Shown piece after piece: positions 53,431 to 61,958 of a stretch of 64,000 nucleotides of DNA. The notes under the pieces were generated by a model, which ran no database searches, was not told the DNA's origin, and saw only the letters and a program-made list of their open reading frames with translations. Made by a program: the position numbers and the translations under genes. The stretch is from an uncultured Rhodoplanes sp. (lineage in GTDB: Bacteria; Pseudomonadota; Alphaproteobacteria; Rhizobiales; Xanthobacteraceae): the NCBI GenBank assembly GCA_936924235.1, contig CAKZHN010000180.1, positions 1-64,000 on the forward strand, in the 5' to 3' direction. Within the stretch, counting starts at the first letter, position 1; every line of letters begins with the position of its first letter.

Positions 53431-53985
53431 ATGGCTCACGGCCTCGATCCGGCCGAGACCGGAACAACGGCGGCGCCGCATGCGGGCGCCGCCGGCTCCA
53501 TTGAGTACTGGTTCTCGATCCTCAATCAACTGATCGTTCTGATCGCGTCGATCGCGCTGGTCGCGGCGTCGCTGGTGCTGACTTACAGCGTCATCGTCCG
53601 CTACTTCCTCCACATCTCGACCGACTGGCAGGACGAGATGTCGGTGTTTCTGATCATCGGCGCCGTGTTCATGTCGTCGGCCGCGATCCAGGCGCGCCGG
53701 GGCCATGTCGCGATCGAGGCGATCTCCAGCATGCTGCCGCCGCGCGCCAACCGTGTGCGGCTGCTTATCGTGGACATCTTGAGCTTGCTGTTCTGCGGCT
53801 TCTTCGCCTGGAAGTCCTGGATCCTGCTCGAGGAGGCCTGGGTCGAGAATTTCCATTCCGGCTCCACCTGGGGCCCGCCGCTCTGGGTGCCGTATTCGCT
53901 GATGACTTTCGGCATGATGCTGCTCACGCTGCAGATCCTGCTCCAGGTCGCGGGCGCCTTCATGGGTCGGAGGATGCCGGCATGA
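53431..53985 (+). CDS. TRAP transporter small permease (DctQ)
   Basis: A 184-residue membrane protein with four predicted spans, including QLIVLIASIALVAASLVL, and the DctQ-like DWQDEMSVFLIIGAVF region. It begins with a hydrophilic N-terminal tail rich in Ala. It overlaps the large permease gene by four bases (ATGA), so the two are made in equal amounts. Confidence 0.93.
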   Translation: MAHGLDPAETGTTAAPHAGAAGSIEYWFSILNQLIVLIASIALVAASLVLTYSVIVRYFLHISTDWQDEMSVFLIIGAVFMSSAAIQARRGHVAIEAISSMLPPRANRVRLLIVDILSLLFCGFFAWKSWILLEEAWVENFHSGSTWGPPLWVPYSLMTFGMMLLTLQILLQVAGAFMGRRMPA

Positions 53986-55328
53986 CGGTCGGCACCATCG
54001 GCATTCTCTACGGTATCGTCACGCTGCTGGTGATGTTCGCCGGCATGCCGATCGCGTTCGCGCTCGGCGCGGTCGCGACCATCTTCATGATCGCGTTCAT
54101 GCCGCCCGGCTCGGTCGATACCATCGCGCAGAACGTCTACGAGGAGATGGCGTCGATCACGCTGCTCTCGATCCCGCTGTTCATCCTCAAGGGCTCGGCG
54201 ATCGGCCGCTCTCGCGCCGGCCAGGACCTCTACGGCGCGCTGCACGCCTGGATGCACAAGCTCCCCGGCGGGCTCGGCATCGCCAACGTGTTCGCCTGCG
54301 CGCTGTTTGCCGCCATGGCGGGCTCGTCGCCCGCGACCTGCTCGGCAATCGGCTCGGCCGGCATCCCGGAGATGCGCAAACGCGGCTATTCAGGCGGCTT
54401 CGCCGCGGGAATTATCGCGGCCGGTGGCACGCTCGGCATCCTGCTGCCGCCCTCGATCACCATGATCCTTTATGCGGTGGCGGCCGAGCAGTCGCTCGGC
54501 CGGCTGTTCCTCGCCGCCATCGGCCCGGCGCTGCTGCTGGTGTTCCTTTTCGCCGGTTACGCGATGTGGAAGTTCAAGCAGGAATACATCGCGGCGAAGG
54601 CGCTCTACGAGCGCGGCGGCGCGAAGTCGGAGCTTCTGCGCGAGGACACGCTGTCGGTGCGCGACAAGTTCGCGCTGCTGCCCCGCGTGCTGCCGTTCGT
54701 GGTTCTTCTGACCGGCGTGATGATCGCGCTCTATGGCGGCTACGCCACGCCGTCGGAGACCGCGGGCCTCGGCGCCGTGCTGGCGCTCCTTCTGATCGCC
54801 ATGATCTATCACGTCTGGTCGCCGACCGAGCTGCGCCCGATCCTGGTCTCGACCCTCCAGGAATCGACCATGCTGATGCTGATCATCGGCATGTCGCTGC
54901 TCTATTCCTACGTGATGAGCTACCTGCACATCAGCCAGTCCACCGCGCAGTGGATCGTCGACATGCATCTGTCGCGCTGGGTGCTGCTCGCCGCGATCCT
55001 GGTGATGGTGATCGTGCTCGGCTTCTTCCTGCCGCCGGTGTCGATCATCCTGATGACCGCGCCGATCATCCTGCCGCCGCTCAAGGCCGCTGGCTTCGAC
55101 CTGATCTGGTTCGGCGTCATCATGACCATCGTGATGGAGATGGGGCTCATTCACCCGCCGGTGGGCCTCAATATCTTTGTCATCAAGAACATCGCGCCCG
55201 ACATTCCTCTCGCCGACGTGATCTGGGGCGTGATGCCGTTCGTGGTGCTGATGATGTTCGCGGTCGTGATCCTCTGCGTGTTCCCGGAGATCGCCACCTG
55301 GTTCCCCGACGTGATCATGGGCAAGTAG
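53982..55328 (+). CDS. TRAP transporter large permease (DctM)
   Basis: A 448-residue polytopic permease with about twelve spans. The DctM hallmarks GSSPATCSAIGSAGIPEM, GGTLGILLPPSITMILYA and MGLIHPPVGLNIFVIKNI are all present. It uses the sodium gradient to import the acid bound by DctP. It ends 9 bases before the convergent secreted-protein gene. Confidence 0.95.
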   Translation: MTVGTIGILYGIVTLLVMFAGMPIAFALGAVATIFMIAFMPPGSVDTIAQNVYEEMASITLLSIPLFILKGSAIGRSRAGQDLYGALHAWMHKLPGGLGIANVFACALFAAMAGSSPATCSAIGSAGIPEMRKRGYSGGFAAGIIAAGGTLGILLPPSITMILYAVAAEQSLGRLFLAAIGPALLLVFLFAGYAMWKFKQEYIAAKALYERGGAKSELLREDTLSVRDKFALLPRVLPFVVLLTGVMIALYGGYATPSETAGLGAVLALLLIAMIYHVWSPTELRPILVSTLQESTMLMLIIGMSLLYSYVMSYLHISQSTAQWIVDMHLSRWVLLAAILVMVIVLGFFLPPVSIILMTAPIILPPLKAAGFDLIWFGVIMTIVMEMGLIHPPVGLNIFVIKNIAPDIPLADVIWGVMPFVVLMMFAVVILCVFPEIATWFPDVIMGK

Positions 55329-55337
55329 CGCCGCGGG

Positions 55338-55670
55338 CTACTTGAAGTACCAAGGGTAAGTCCAATAGGTCCCTTTCTCTCCCGCCTGATGGGCGCGCAT
55401 AATTGCTTTTTCGCCGGCGCGGAGATCTTCGTCGACAATCACCGCCGTTCCGACCGGAAAGGTCCGGCACTCTCCCAAACTCTTCTGCTCGCGCCAGAAT
55501 GTTGCGAAGCGAGCGGTATCGCCGCGCATCATCTCACCAAGGGTTTTCAACGTTTGCCATGACTTGCATGCGACGGCCGTGGTCGTTGCAGTCACCTTTT
55601 GGCCCGGGCTGTGCGCTTGCGCAGGACTAATGGTGATCATGACAACTGCGGTGACAATGATGCGCTTCAC
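55338..55670 (-). CDS. Small secreted hypothetical protein
   Basis: A 110-residue protein with a signal peptide (VKRIIVTAVVMITISPAQA) and two Cys in the mature part. The start GTG at 55670 is chosen because GGGAGCGGAG lies just upstream; an ATG at 55712 would put an odd charged stretch before the signal peptide. The family is not recognised. It is convergent with the DctM gene. Confidence 0.65.
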   Translation of the reverse strand: MKRIIVTAVVMITISPAQAHSPGQKVTATTTAVACKSWQTLKTLGEMMRGDTARFATFWREQKSLGECRTFPVGTAVIVDEDLRAGEKAIMRAHQAGEKGTYWTYPWYFK

Positions 55671-55749
55671 ACTCCGCTCCCTGCTGATGGCAATGGGTAT
55701 TGGACGAAGCACCGCCCGTGTTGATGGGCAGTAGGGCTGCTCCGCTTCG

Positions 55750-56682
55750 TCAGGGCGTTCCGCTCAATCCCAACATGGATTTGGCGCCCGTCGCGATGAG
55801 GGGATATGCGGGGCCGCGGGCATGCACCATGTCGAAGTGATTGGCGCCGTCGGGGATCAGCAGACGGACAGGATCACCCTTCTGCGTCGCGGCCTCCGCA
55901 AACGTCTTGGTGATCGTGATGCGCCACGGGCCGTCTTTGCTGCCAACGATGAGCAGTTGCGGGATGCCAAACGGCAGAAGCCGCATTGGATTCGTCTCGG
56001 CCCACAGAGGGGCGGCGGAGGCTGCGTCGGAGACATTCAGAAGCTGCAGCGAATCCTTGCGATCGCCGATCGTGAGTGCGCCCTCGAGATCGACCACGCC
56101 GGCAAGAGAGATCACACCCTTCAGCGGCAGCGGATCGGGGGCATACAACTTGCTGTCCTTGGGAAGATTGCGACGGCCTGCGAGCCACAGCGCGAGATGC
56201 CCGCCTGACGAATGACCAGCGACGACGACGCGATTCAGATCCAGCCGATACTGGGAGGCAATCTTGCGCAGGAAATCCACGGCTTTTGCGACGTCGAGAA
56301 ACGTTTGGGGGTAGCCGCCGCCGGCGTTTCCGAGTCTTCGGTACTCGATGCTCCAGGTCGCGATCCCTTCCTGGGTCAGGGCTTCGACAAGCTGGTCAGT
56401 GTGGTTGATCGTCCAGTCGGCCGTCCATCCGCCGCCATGCAGGAAGACCAGGACGGGATAGCCCGAGGGTCCGGGGCTCGAATTCTTTGGAATACGCAAG
56501 TCGCCGAACGTCGACGGGTTCGTATCGTAGAGAATGCGATGGTCGGGCGGGGACGACGGCAGCCATTCGATCATATCGACCGATTTCGGATTGATGAAAG
56601 TGTCCCCGGCTTTGGCGCTGGTCGTCGCGATCAGCACATGGGCAAGAACGATGGCGTTCGCCAGGATCGTGCGTGAGTTCAT
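55750..56682 (-). CDS. Secreted alpha/beta-hydrolase (carboxylesterase-like)
   Basis: A 310-residue esterase of the BD-FAE/HSL-like group. A signal peptide is followed by the oxyanion-hole motif FLHGGGW and the nucleophile elbow VVVAGHSSGGHLALW; the late His is in DGANHFDMV and the acid in GSKDGPW. It probably hydrolyses small esters in the periplasm. It is the downstream partner of the amidohydrolase gene, 31 bases away. Confidence 0.88.
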   Translation of the reverse strand: MNSRTILANAIVLAHVLIATTSAKAGDTFINPKSVDMIEWLPSSPPDHRILYDTNPSTFGDLRIPKNSSPGPSGYPVLVFLHGGGWTADWTINHTDQLVEALTQEGIATWSIEYRRLGNAGGGYPQTFLDVAKAVDFLRKIASQYRLDLNRVVVAGHSSGGHLALWLAGRRNLPKDSKLYAPDPLPLKGVISLAGVVDLEGALTIGDRKDSLQLLNVSDAASAAPLWAETNPMRLLPFGIPQLLIVGSKDGPWRITITKTFAEAATQKGDPVRLLIPDGANHFDMVHARGPAYPLIATGAKSMLGLSGTP

Positions 56683-56713
56683 TCCTTGGCCCCCAGGTTT
56701 CAGTTGCCTTCAA

Positions 56714-57796
56714 TCACCCCGGCAAGTTCGGCAGCAAACGACGCGCGTTGCCGTGTTCGATGGCCGCAACATCTTCGGCACTGAAACCGTACTTGCTGAT
56801 TCCCGAGATGACCTCGGCTGCGGTCCGCGCCGGATAGTCGCTCCCCAGGAGCAGCTGGGAAACCGGCACCAGCGAAAGAAGCCCAGCCACCGTGCCCGGG
56901 AGGTTCGACTGGGCAAGGTCGTAATAAAATTTCCGGATTTCGTGCGACAGGCCGTTCGGCAGGATGGAGTTTGCATCCTTGAGCGCCGCCGCCTCGCGGA
57001 CAAACCGCTGGTAGAGGAACGGCATGGTCCCGCCGGCGTGCGAGAAGATCCAGCGGATGTTCGGAAACTTCGCCGCCGTTCCGCTGAACAGGAGGCTTGC
57101 GATCGTGCGTGTCGTGTCGGTGCCGAGCTCGATCGAGGAATCTCTCACATATTTCGGCAACGGGTTCTTGCAGCAACTCGGGCTGAGCGGATGCGTATAG
57201 ATGACAGCGCCGCGGCGGTTGAGCTCCTCATAGACGGGCCAGAACGCGGCATCGCCGAGATACTTCTCGCCATAGCTCGTCACCAGACAGATGCCCTCGG
57301 CTTTCAGGGTAGCGAAGGCATATTCGATTTCCTTCAAGCTGCCGTCCGGATCGGGAAGCGACAGGGCCGCGAACATCCGGAAGCGTCCAGGATAATCCTT
57401 CACCAGACCCGCGGCATAATCGTTGCTCTCGCGCGCCAGCCGCTGTCCGAGTGCGATGTCGCCGAACCACACGGCCGGCTGAGTCAGGGATATCACGGCG
57501 GTCGCCACGCCGTTCTTGTCCATGTCCTCGATCGACAACGCGGGCTTCCACCACGGCTGCAACTGCTCCGTGGGAGCGAGGCGGGCCAGATCGGCCATGT
57601 ATTTCGGCGGCAGGATGTGGTGATGAACATCAATGCGGCCCGCGCTCTGCGCCCGCGCCGCGACCGGCGCCAGCAACGTGCCCAAGCCGAGTGTCGCGAG
57701 GCCCGACACCACGTCGCGCCGCCGTGGATTCGATAGCGTCGAATTGTCAGCGGCCTGAACGGCCTTGTGGTGCTGACTCCCGTTGTCCCACGTCAC
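56714..57796 (-). CDS. Amidohydrolase-family (ACMSD-like) protein with Tat signal
   Basis: A protein of about 360 residues of the amidohydrolase superfamily, similar to 2-amino-3-carboxymuconate-6-semialdehyde decarboxylase and related decarboxylases. Metal ligands and the active site are in DVHHHILP, IYTHPL, FSHAGG and LLGSDYP. The N-terminus holds PRRRDVVSGLATLGLG, a likely twin-arginine signal ending ARAQ, so the enzyme would be exported folded. I take the GTG at 57796, preceded by GGAGGG; the frame extends to 57868. It clusters with an esterase. Confidence 0.87.
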   Translation of the reverse strand: MTWDNGSQHHKAVQAADNSTLSNPRRRDVVSGLATLGLGTLLAPVAARAQSAGRIDVHHHILPPKYMADLARLAPTEQLQPWWKPALSIEDMDKNGVATAVISLTQPAVWFGDIALGQRLARESNDYAAGLVKDYPGRFRMFAALSLPDPDGSLKEIEYAFATLKAEGICLVTSYGEKYLGDAAFWPVYEELNRRGAVIYTHPLSPSCCKNPLPKYVRDSSIELGTDTTRTIASLLFSGTAAKFPNIRWIFSHAGGTMPFLYQRFVREAAALKDANSILPNGLSHEIRKFYYDLAQSNLPGTVAGLLSLVPVSQLLLGSDYPARTAAEVISGISKYGFSAEDVAAIEHGNARRLLPNLPG

Positions 57797-57886
57797 CAGG
57801 GTTCCCTCCGATGCAATCAGCGCACAGCCTAGTCGAGCTTGGATGTGCTGACCACGGCCCACGTGCACGGTGGACGCCTTGACGCT

Positions 57887-59029
57887 TTACGACTCGAAGA
57901 TGAACCGTGTGCCGACCGCGGAGTGCACCACCTTCTCGCCCATCGCCTGCCGCGCGAGATCGTAGAACCGGTCGCCGGTACAATGCGCCGGGATGAGATG
58001 GTCCGGATTGATCTCCTGGAACGCCCTGATGGTGTCGCGGATGTAGTCGTCGCCGAGCGGCGGCACGATGTGGAAGCCGCCGATCACGGCGTGGACCTTG
58101 TCGATGCCGGAGACCTTCCGCGCCTGATAGACGGCGTTGATCACGCCGCGATGGCTGCACGAGGTCAGCACCACCAGGCCCTTGCCTTTGACGTTGTAGA
58201 TGGTCGCGATCTCGTGGTCGAAGTCGTCGGGGATGTACTGGCCGATGTTCTTCGCTGCGGGCATCTTCTCCGGGTAGCAGCCGAAGCCGTCGAAGATGCC
58301 AACGATCTCGCGGGTCGGCAGCAGCGGCTTCTCGAACGAGGTCTGGCCGATCCGGCCGGTGGTGAAGGCGTGATCGGCGACCAGGGCAGGGCCCTCCGAT
58401 AGCATCAGCGCCAGGTCGGCATCCATGATTGCCCGGCGGTCGAGCGCGCCGAAGTTGCCGCCCGCGTTCTGGCGCAGGCAGAACGCGTCCTCGCCGCCGA
58501 CATAGAATGGCAGCTTACCTTTCAGCTTGCCCTTGTTGGCCTTCAGAAATCCGACCATGCCGCCGAAGTGGTCGTAATGGCCGTGGCTCAGCACCATGGC
58601 GTCGAACACCGACGGATCGACCTTCAGGATCGACATGTTGTTGTTGAGCGTCTCGGCGGTGTAGCCGAAATCCACCAGCACGTTGCGCGTCTCGCCGTTG
58701 GCTTGCGATTCCGCATGCATGGCAAGGCCCCATTCGCCGTTCAGCGCCGCATAGGGCGGCGCGTCGGGTCGCGTGTTGCCAGAGCGGCGCTCGATGGTGA
58801 GATCGCCGCGCTTTTCGTTGGGCACAAACTGGATCACGACATTGTCGGTGACGATCCGCACCGCCAGCCGATCGACCTCCGGCACGTTGCGGCCGAGCGG
58901 CTTGGCCTCCGCGGTGCGCGCCGCGCCTGCCAGCGCCGCCATCATGGCGGTGACGAAGCCCGCTCCGCCCGAGCACAGCGCACCGAGCGAGGATGCATCC
59001 GGGATGCAGTTGCAGCCGCTGAACAGCAT
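57887..59029 (-). CDS. Metallo-beta-lactamase-fold hydrolase
   Basis: A 380-residue protein with an N-terminal signal or anchor (GGAGFVTAMMAALAGA) and an MBL-fold core: SHGHYDHFGGM is the metal motif, with later ligands in TSCSHRGVI, GGFHIVPPLG and IPAHCTGDR. The arrangement matches the COG1237 group, some members of which act on dihydropterin-related phosphates; the substrate here is unknown. The ATG at 59029 follows GGAGGACGCCC. It is divergent from the BNR-repeat gene. Confidence 0.87.
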   Translation of the reverse strand: MLFSGCNCIPDASSLGALCSGGAGFVTAMMAALAGAARTAEAKPLGRNVPEVDRLAVRIVTDNVVIQFVPNEKRGDLTIERRSGNTRPDAPPYAALNGEWGLAMHAESQANGETRNVLVDFGYTAETLNNNMSILKVDPSVFDAMVLSHGHYDHFGGMVGFLKANKGKLKGKLPFYVGGEDAFCLRQNAGGNFGALDRRAIMDADLALMLSEGPALVADHAFTTGRIGQTSFEKPLLPTREIVGIFDGFGCYPEKMPAAKNIGQYIPDDFDHEIATIYNVKGKGLVVLTSCSHRGVINAVYQARKVSGIDKVHAVIGGFHIVPPLGDDYIRDTIRAFQEINPDHLIPAHCTGDRFYDLARQAMGEKVVHSAVGTRFIFES

Positions 59030-59127
59030 GGGCGTCCTCCGACCGGTGGATTCGTTGTGTTCACCACACCGTCCGCGGATTATGCTGCGGCCTGGAAAAG
59101 CATCAAGAGACGAACCGAGGTTGAGAA

Positions 59128-60270
59128 ATGATTCTGTTGTCGAACGGCGGCACCAACATCCAGCGGGCGGGCGCGCCATCCGACACCATCGTGGTCGGCA
59201 CCGTCGACGGGATCGCGATGCTGGCGAAGGGTGAGCGCGGCTGGGCCGTCAAGCATCGCGCCCTGCAGGGCGTGTTCGTCAGCGGCGTCACGGCGCTCGA
59301 CGACGGCACGCTGTTCGCCTCGACCCGCGGCGTCGGCGTCGCGCGCAGCACCGACGGTGGCATCAAGTGGAATTGGATCAACGAGGGGTTGTCGCATCAC
59401 GAGTTCTGGTCCTGCCGCGCCGGCAAGCTGCAGGGCCGCGACGTGGTGTTCGCCGGCGCGCTGCCGGCGCATCTCTATGTCAGCGAGGACAAGGGCAACA
59501 CCTGGCGCGAGATGAAGGCGTTCCGCGACGCCAAGACCGTGAAGAAGTGGACCTTCCCGCCGCCGCCGCGCATCGGCCACATCAAGGACATCGTGCTCGA
59601 CGGCGACCGGCTCTGGGTCGGCGTCGAGATCGGCTCGCTGCAGGTCTCGAGCGACTTTGGCCAGAGCTTCACCGAGCTGCCGGTCGATCCCGATCCGCAG
59701 GAATGCGACATCCACCGCATTCTCGTGCATCCGGCGCGGCCCAACCGCATCATCATCGCCAACGGCATCGTCGGCATGATGGTGAGCGAGGATGGCGGCA
59801 AGAGCTTCCAGCGCATCAAGATGCCGGCGGAAGCCAACTACCCCGACGCGATCGTCATCCATCCCGACGAGCCGGATCTGCTGTTCATGTCGGCGGGCGT
59901 CGGCTGGCCGGTGCACTGGTACGAGCTCGGCCGCGCCCGCGGCAAGATCTTCCGGAGCCGCGATGCCGGCAAGACCTGGGAGCGTCTGCTCGGCGGCCTG
60001 CCAAACGGCCAGCGCGCGCTGTTCTCGGCGCTCACCGTCGAGGCGCGTAAGGACGGCTATTCGCTCTATGCGGCCGACACCGACGGGCAGGTGTTCGAGA
60101 GCCTCGACGGTGGCGACACGTGGACCATCATCGCCGACGTGCCGCCGGTCTCGAAGGCGGATTTCTACAAAGGCCTGGTCCGCGACCGCGTGAAGCTCGC
60201 CAACGTCGACGACATCGTCGCCAATCCGACCGCGACCAAGCGCTGGCAGGAGGCCGGCAAGGCGATCTAA
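59128..60270 (+). CDS. BNR/Asp-box beta-propeller protein
   Basis: A 380-residue protein with six Asp-box repeats of the form S-x-D-x-G-x-(S/T)-(W/F): STDGGIKW, SEDKGNTW, SSDFGQSF, SEDGGKSF, SRDAGKTW and SLDGGDTW. Such repeats mark beta-propellers as in sialidases and VPS10/Ycf48-like proteins. No signal peptide is seen, so it is probably cytoplasmic. It has no sialidase catalytic motif that I can identify and may be a binding or structural propeller. It is divergent from the MBL-fold gene. Confidence 0.85.
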   Translation: MILLSNGGTNIQRAGAPSDTIVVGTVDGIAMLAKGERGWAVKHRALQGVFVSGVTALDDGTLFASTRGVGVARSTDGGIKWNWINEGLSHHEFWSCRAGKLQGRDVVFAGALPAHLYVSEDKGNTWREMKAFRDAKTVKKWTFPPPPRIGHIKDIVLDGDRLWVGVEIGSLQVSSDFGQSFTELPVDPDPQECDIHRILVHPARPNRIIIANGIVGMMVSEDGGKSFQRIKMPAEANYPDAIVIHPDEPDLLFMSAGVGWPVHWYELGRARGKIFRSRDAGKTWERLLGGLPNGQRALFSALTVEARKDGYSLYAADTDGQVFESLDGGDTWTIIADVPPVSKADFYKGLVRDRVKLANVDDIVANPTATKRWQEAGKAI

Positions 60271-60275
60271 CCGCC

Positions 60276-60512
60276 TTAGCGCCGGCCCATCGTGTGACTG
60301 TCCAAGCAGTCGTAGTAGCGCTGCCGCTGCGCGGTGCCGATGCCGCCCTGGTACTGCCATCGCCGCCGGCCTGGATTCCAGTAGGCGCCGGCCTCGCGGT
60401 GGCATTGGGCCTGTATCGACGGGTATGCATTTCTCGCTGACGCCGCGTCCGTCGCCATCAGCGACGAAAGCGCGGCACCGAAAACAACGATCGTGGCGCT
60501 GATTTTCATCAT
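60276..60512 (-). CDS. Small secreted hypothetical protein
   Basis: A 78-residue protein with a signal peptide (ISATIVVFGAALSSLMA) and two Cys in a short Trp/Tyr-rich mature part (CHREAGAYWNPGRRRWQY; YYDCLD). It starts at the ATG doublet at 60512/60509 with GAGG upstream. It is convergent with the BNR gene. Family unknown. Confidence 0.65.
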   Translation of the reverse strand: MMKISATIVVFGAALSSLMATDAASARNAYPSIQAQCHREAGAYWNPGRRRWQYQGGIGTAQRQRYYDCLDSHTMGRR

Positions 60513-60600
60513 TGCCAGTCCTCGGCAAAACAGCAGCCCCTGCACGTCGAAAATATCACCGGCCGGCGTGTGCGCCGATGGGGCAAAAGGGCAGGGGCTG

Positions 60601-61776
60601 TCAGGCTTCGCCGATCTCTTTCAATATCTCCGCCGTGTGCTCGCCGAGCCGCGGCGCCGGATGCTCCGCCGCCGCAGGCTTGCCGTCGACCACGATCGGG
60701 GTGCGGATGCCGGGGATGCGGCCGCCCTTGGCATACGCGCTCGGCAGGTCGAGCAGCATGCCGCGATGCTTGATATGCGGGTCCTCGAACACCTGGTCGA
60801 GATTGTTGATCGGGCCCGCCGGCACGCCGACCGCTTCGAGCTTGTCGGCGAGGTCCTGCATCTTGAACTTAAGCGTCAGCGCAGTGAGCTTGCCGATCAG
60901 CTCGGCGCGATTGGCGAGCCGCGACTTGTTGTCGATGTATTTCGGGTCCTTCGCCAGCTCCGGCGCGCCGAGCACACCGCACAGCTTCTGGTACTGGCTG
61001 TCGTTGCCGGTGGCGATGATGATGTAGCCGTGATCGGCAACCGGGAACACCTGGTAGGGCACGATGTTGGGATGCGCGTTGCCGATCCGCTCCGGGATCT
61101 TGCGCGAGGCGAGATAGTTCATGCCCTGGTTGGCGAGCACGCCCACGGTGGTGTCGACCAGCGCGGTGTCGACATAGCCGCCCTTGCCGGTGCGCTCGCG
61201 CTGCGCGAGCGCCGCGAGGATGCCGATCACCGAATACATGCCGGTCATGATGTCGGACACCGGCACGCCCGCGCGGGTTGGTTCACCATCTGCCGTGCCG
61301 GTCAGGCTCATGAAGCCGCCCAGGCCCTGCGCCATCAGGTCGTAGCCGGCGCGCGACGCATAAGGGCCGTCCTGGCCGAAGCCGGTCACCGAGCAATAGA
61401 TGAGGCGCGGGCAGCTCGGCGCGAGACTCTTGTAGTCGAGCCCGAACTTGGCGAGCCCGCCGACCTTGAAGTTCTCGATCAGCACGTCGGAGCGCGCCGC
61501 GAGCTTTCGCACGATGCGCTTGCCGTCCTCGCTCTCGAAGTCGGCCTCGATCGAGCGCTTGCCGCGGTTGGTGGCGTGGAAATAGGCGGCGCCGAGATGG
61601 CCGCCGTCCTTGGCCTCGATGAAGGGCGGGCCCCAGGCGCGGGTGTCGTCGCCGGCCTTGCTGCGCTCGACCTTGACCACGTCGGCGCCGAGATCGGCCA
61701 GCACCTGCCCGGCCCACGGTCCGGCGAGAATGCGGGCCAGCTCCAACACGCGAAGACCAGACAGTGGACCGGCCAT
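60601..61776 (-). CDS. CaiB/BaiF family III CoA-transferase
   Basis: A 391-residue CoA-transferase closely similar to the one at 49789-50973: LRVLELARILAGPWAGQVL, GDDTRAWGPPF and the catalytic region GGYVDTALVDTTVG are aligned with it. It transfers CoA between carboxylic acids. It is divergent from malonyl-CoA decarboxylase; a link to malonate or another dicarboxylate is plausible but not shown. Confidence 0.93.
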   Translation of the reverse strand: MAGPLSGLRVLELARILAGPWAGQVLADLGADVVKVERSKAGDDTRAWGPPFIEAKDGGHLGAAYFHATNRGKRSIEADFESEDGKRIVRKLAARSDVLIENFKVGGLAKFGLDYKSLAPSCPRLIYCSVTGFGQDGPYASRAGYDLMAQGLGGFMSLTGTADGEPTRAGVPVSDIMTGMYSVIGILAALAQRERTGKGGYVDTALVDTTVGVLANQGMNYLASRKIPERIGNAHPNIVPYQVFPVADHGYIIIATGNDSQYQKLCGVLGAPELAKDPKYIDNKSRLANRAELIGKLTALTLKFKMQDLADKLEAVGVPAGPINNLDQVFEDPHIKHRGMLLDLPSAYAKGGRIPGIRTPIVVDGKPAAAEHPAPRLGEHTAEILKEIGEA

Positions 61777-61958
61777 GAGGACTCCTTAAGGCAGCGATTA
61801 ACCAGAAAACTCAAGGGAACCTGTGGCCCGGTGCCGCGATTTTGTCCAGGGCCGGTAAGTGCCTGCCATGCGCCACCTTGAACAGTCGTGTTTCGTTCAA
61901 CATTTCCAGTAGAATGAGCACCCGAATCTCCAAGGAAATTCCCAGGAACGTCCCCCCG

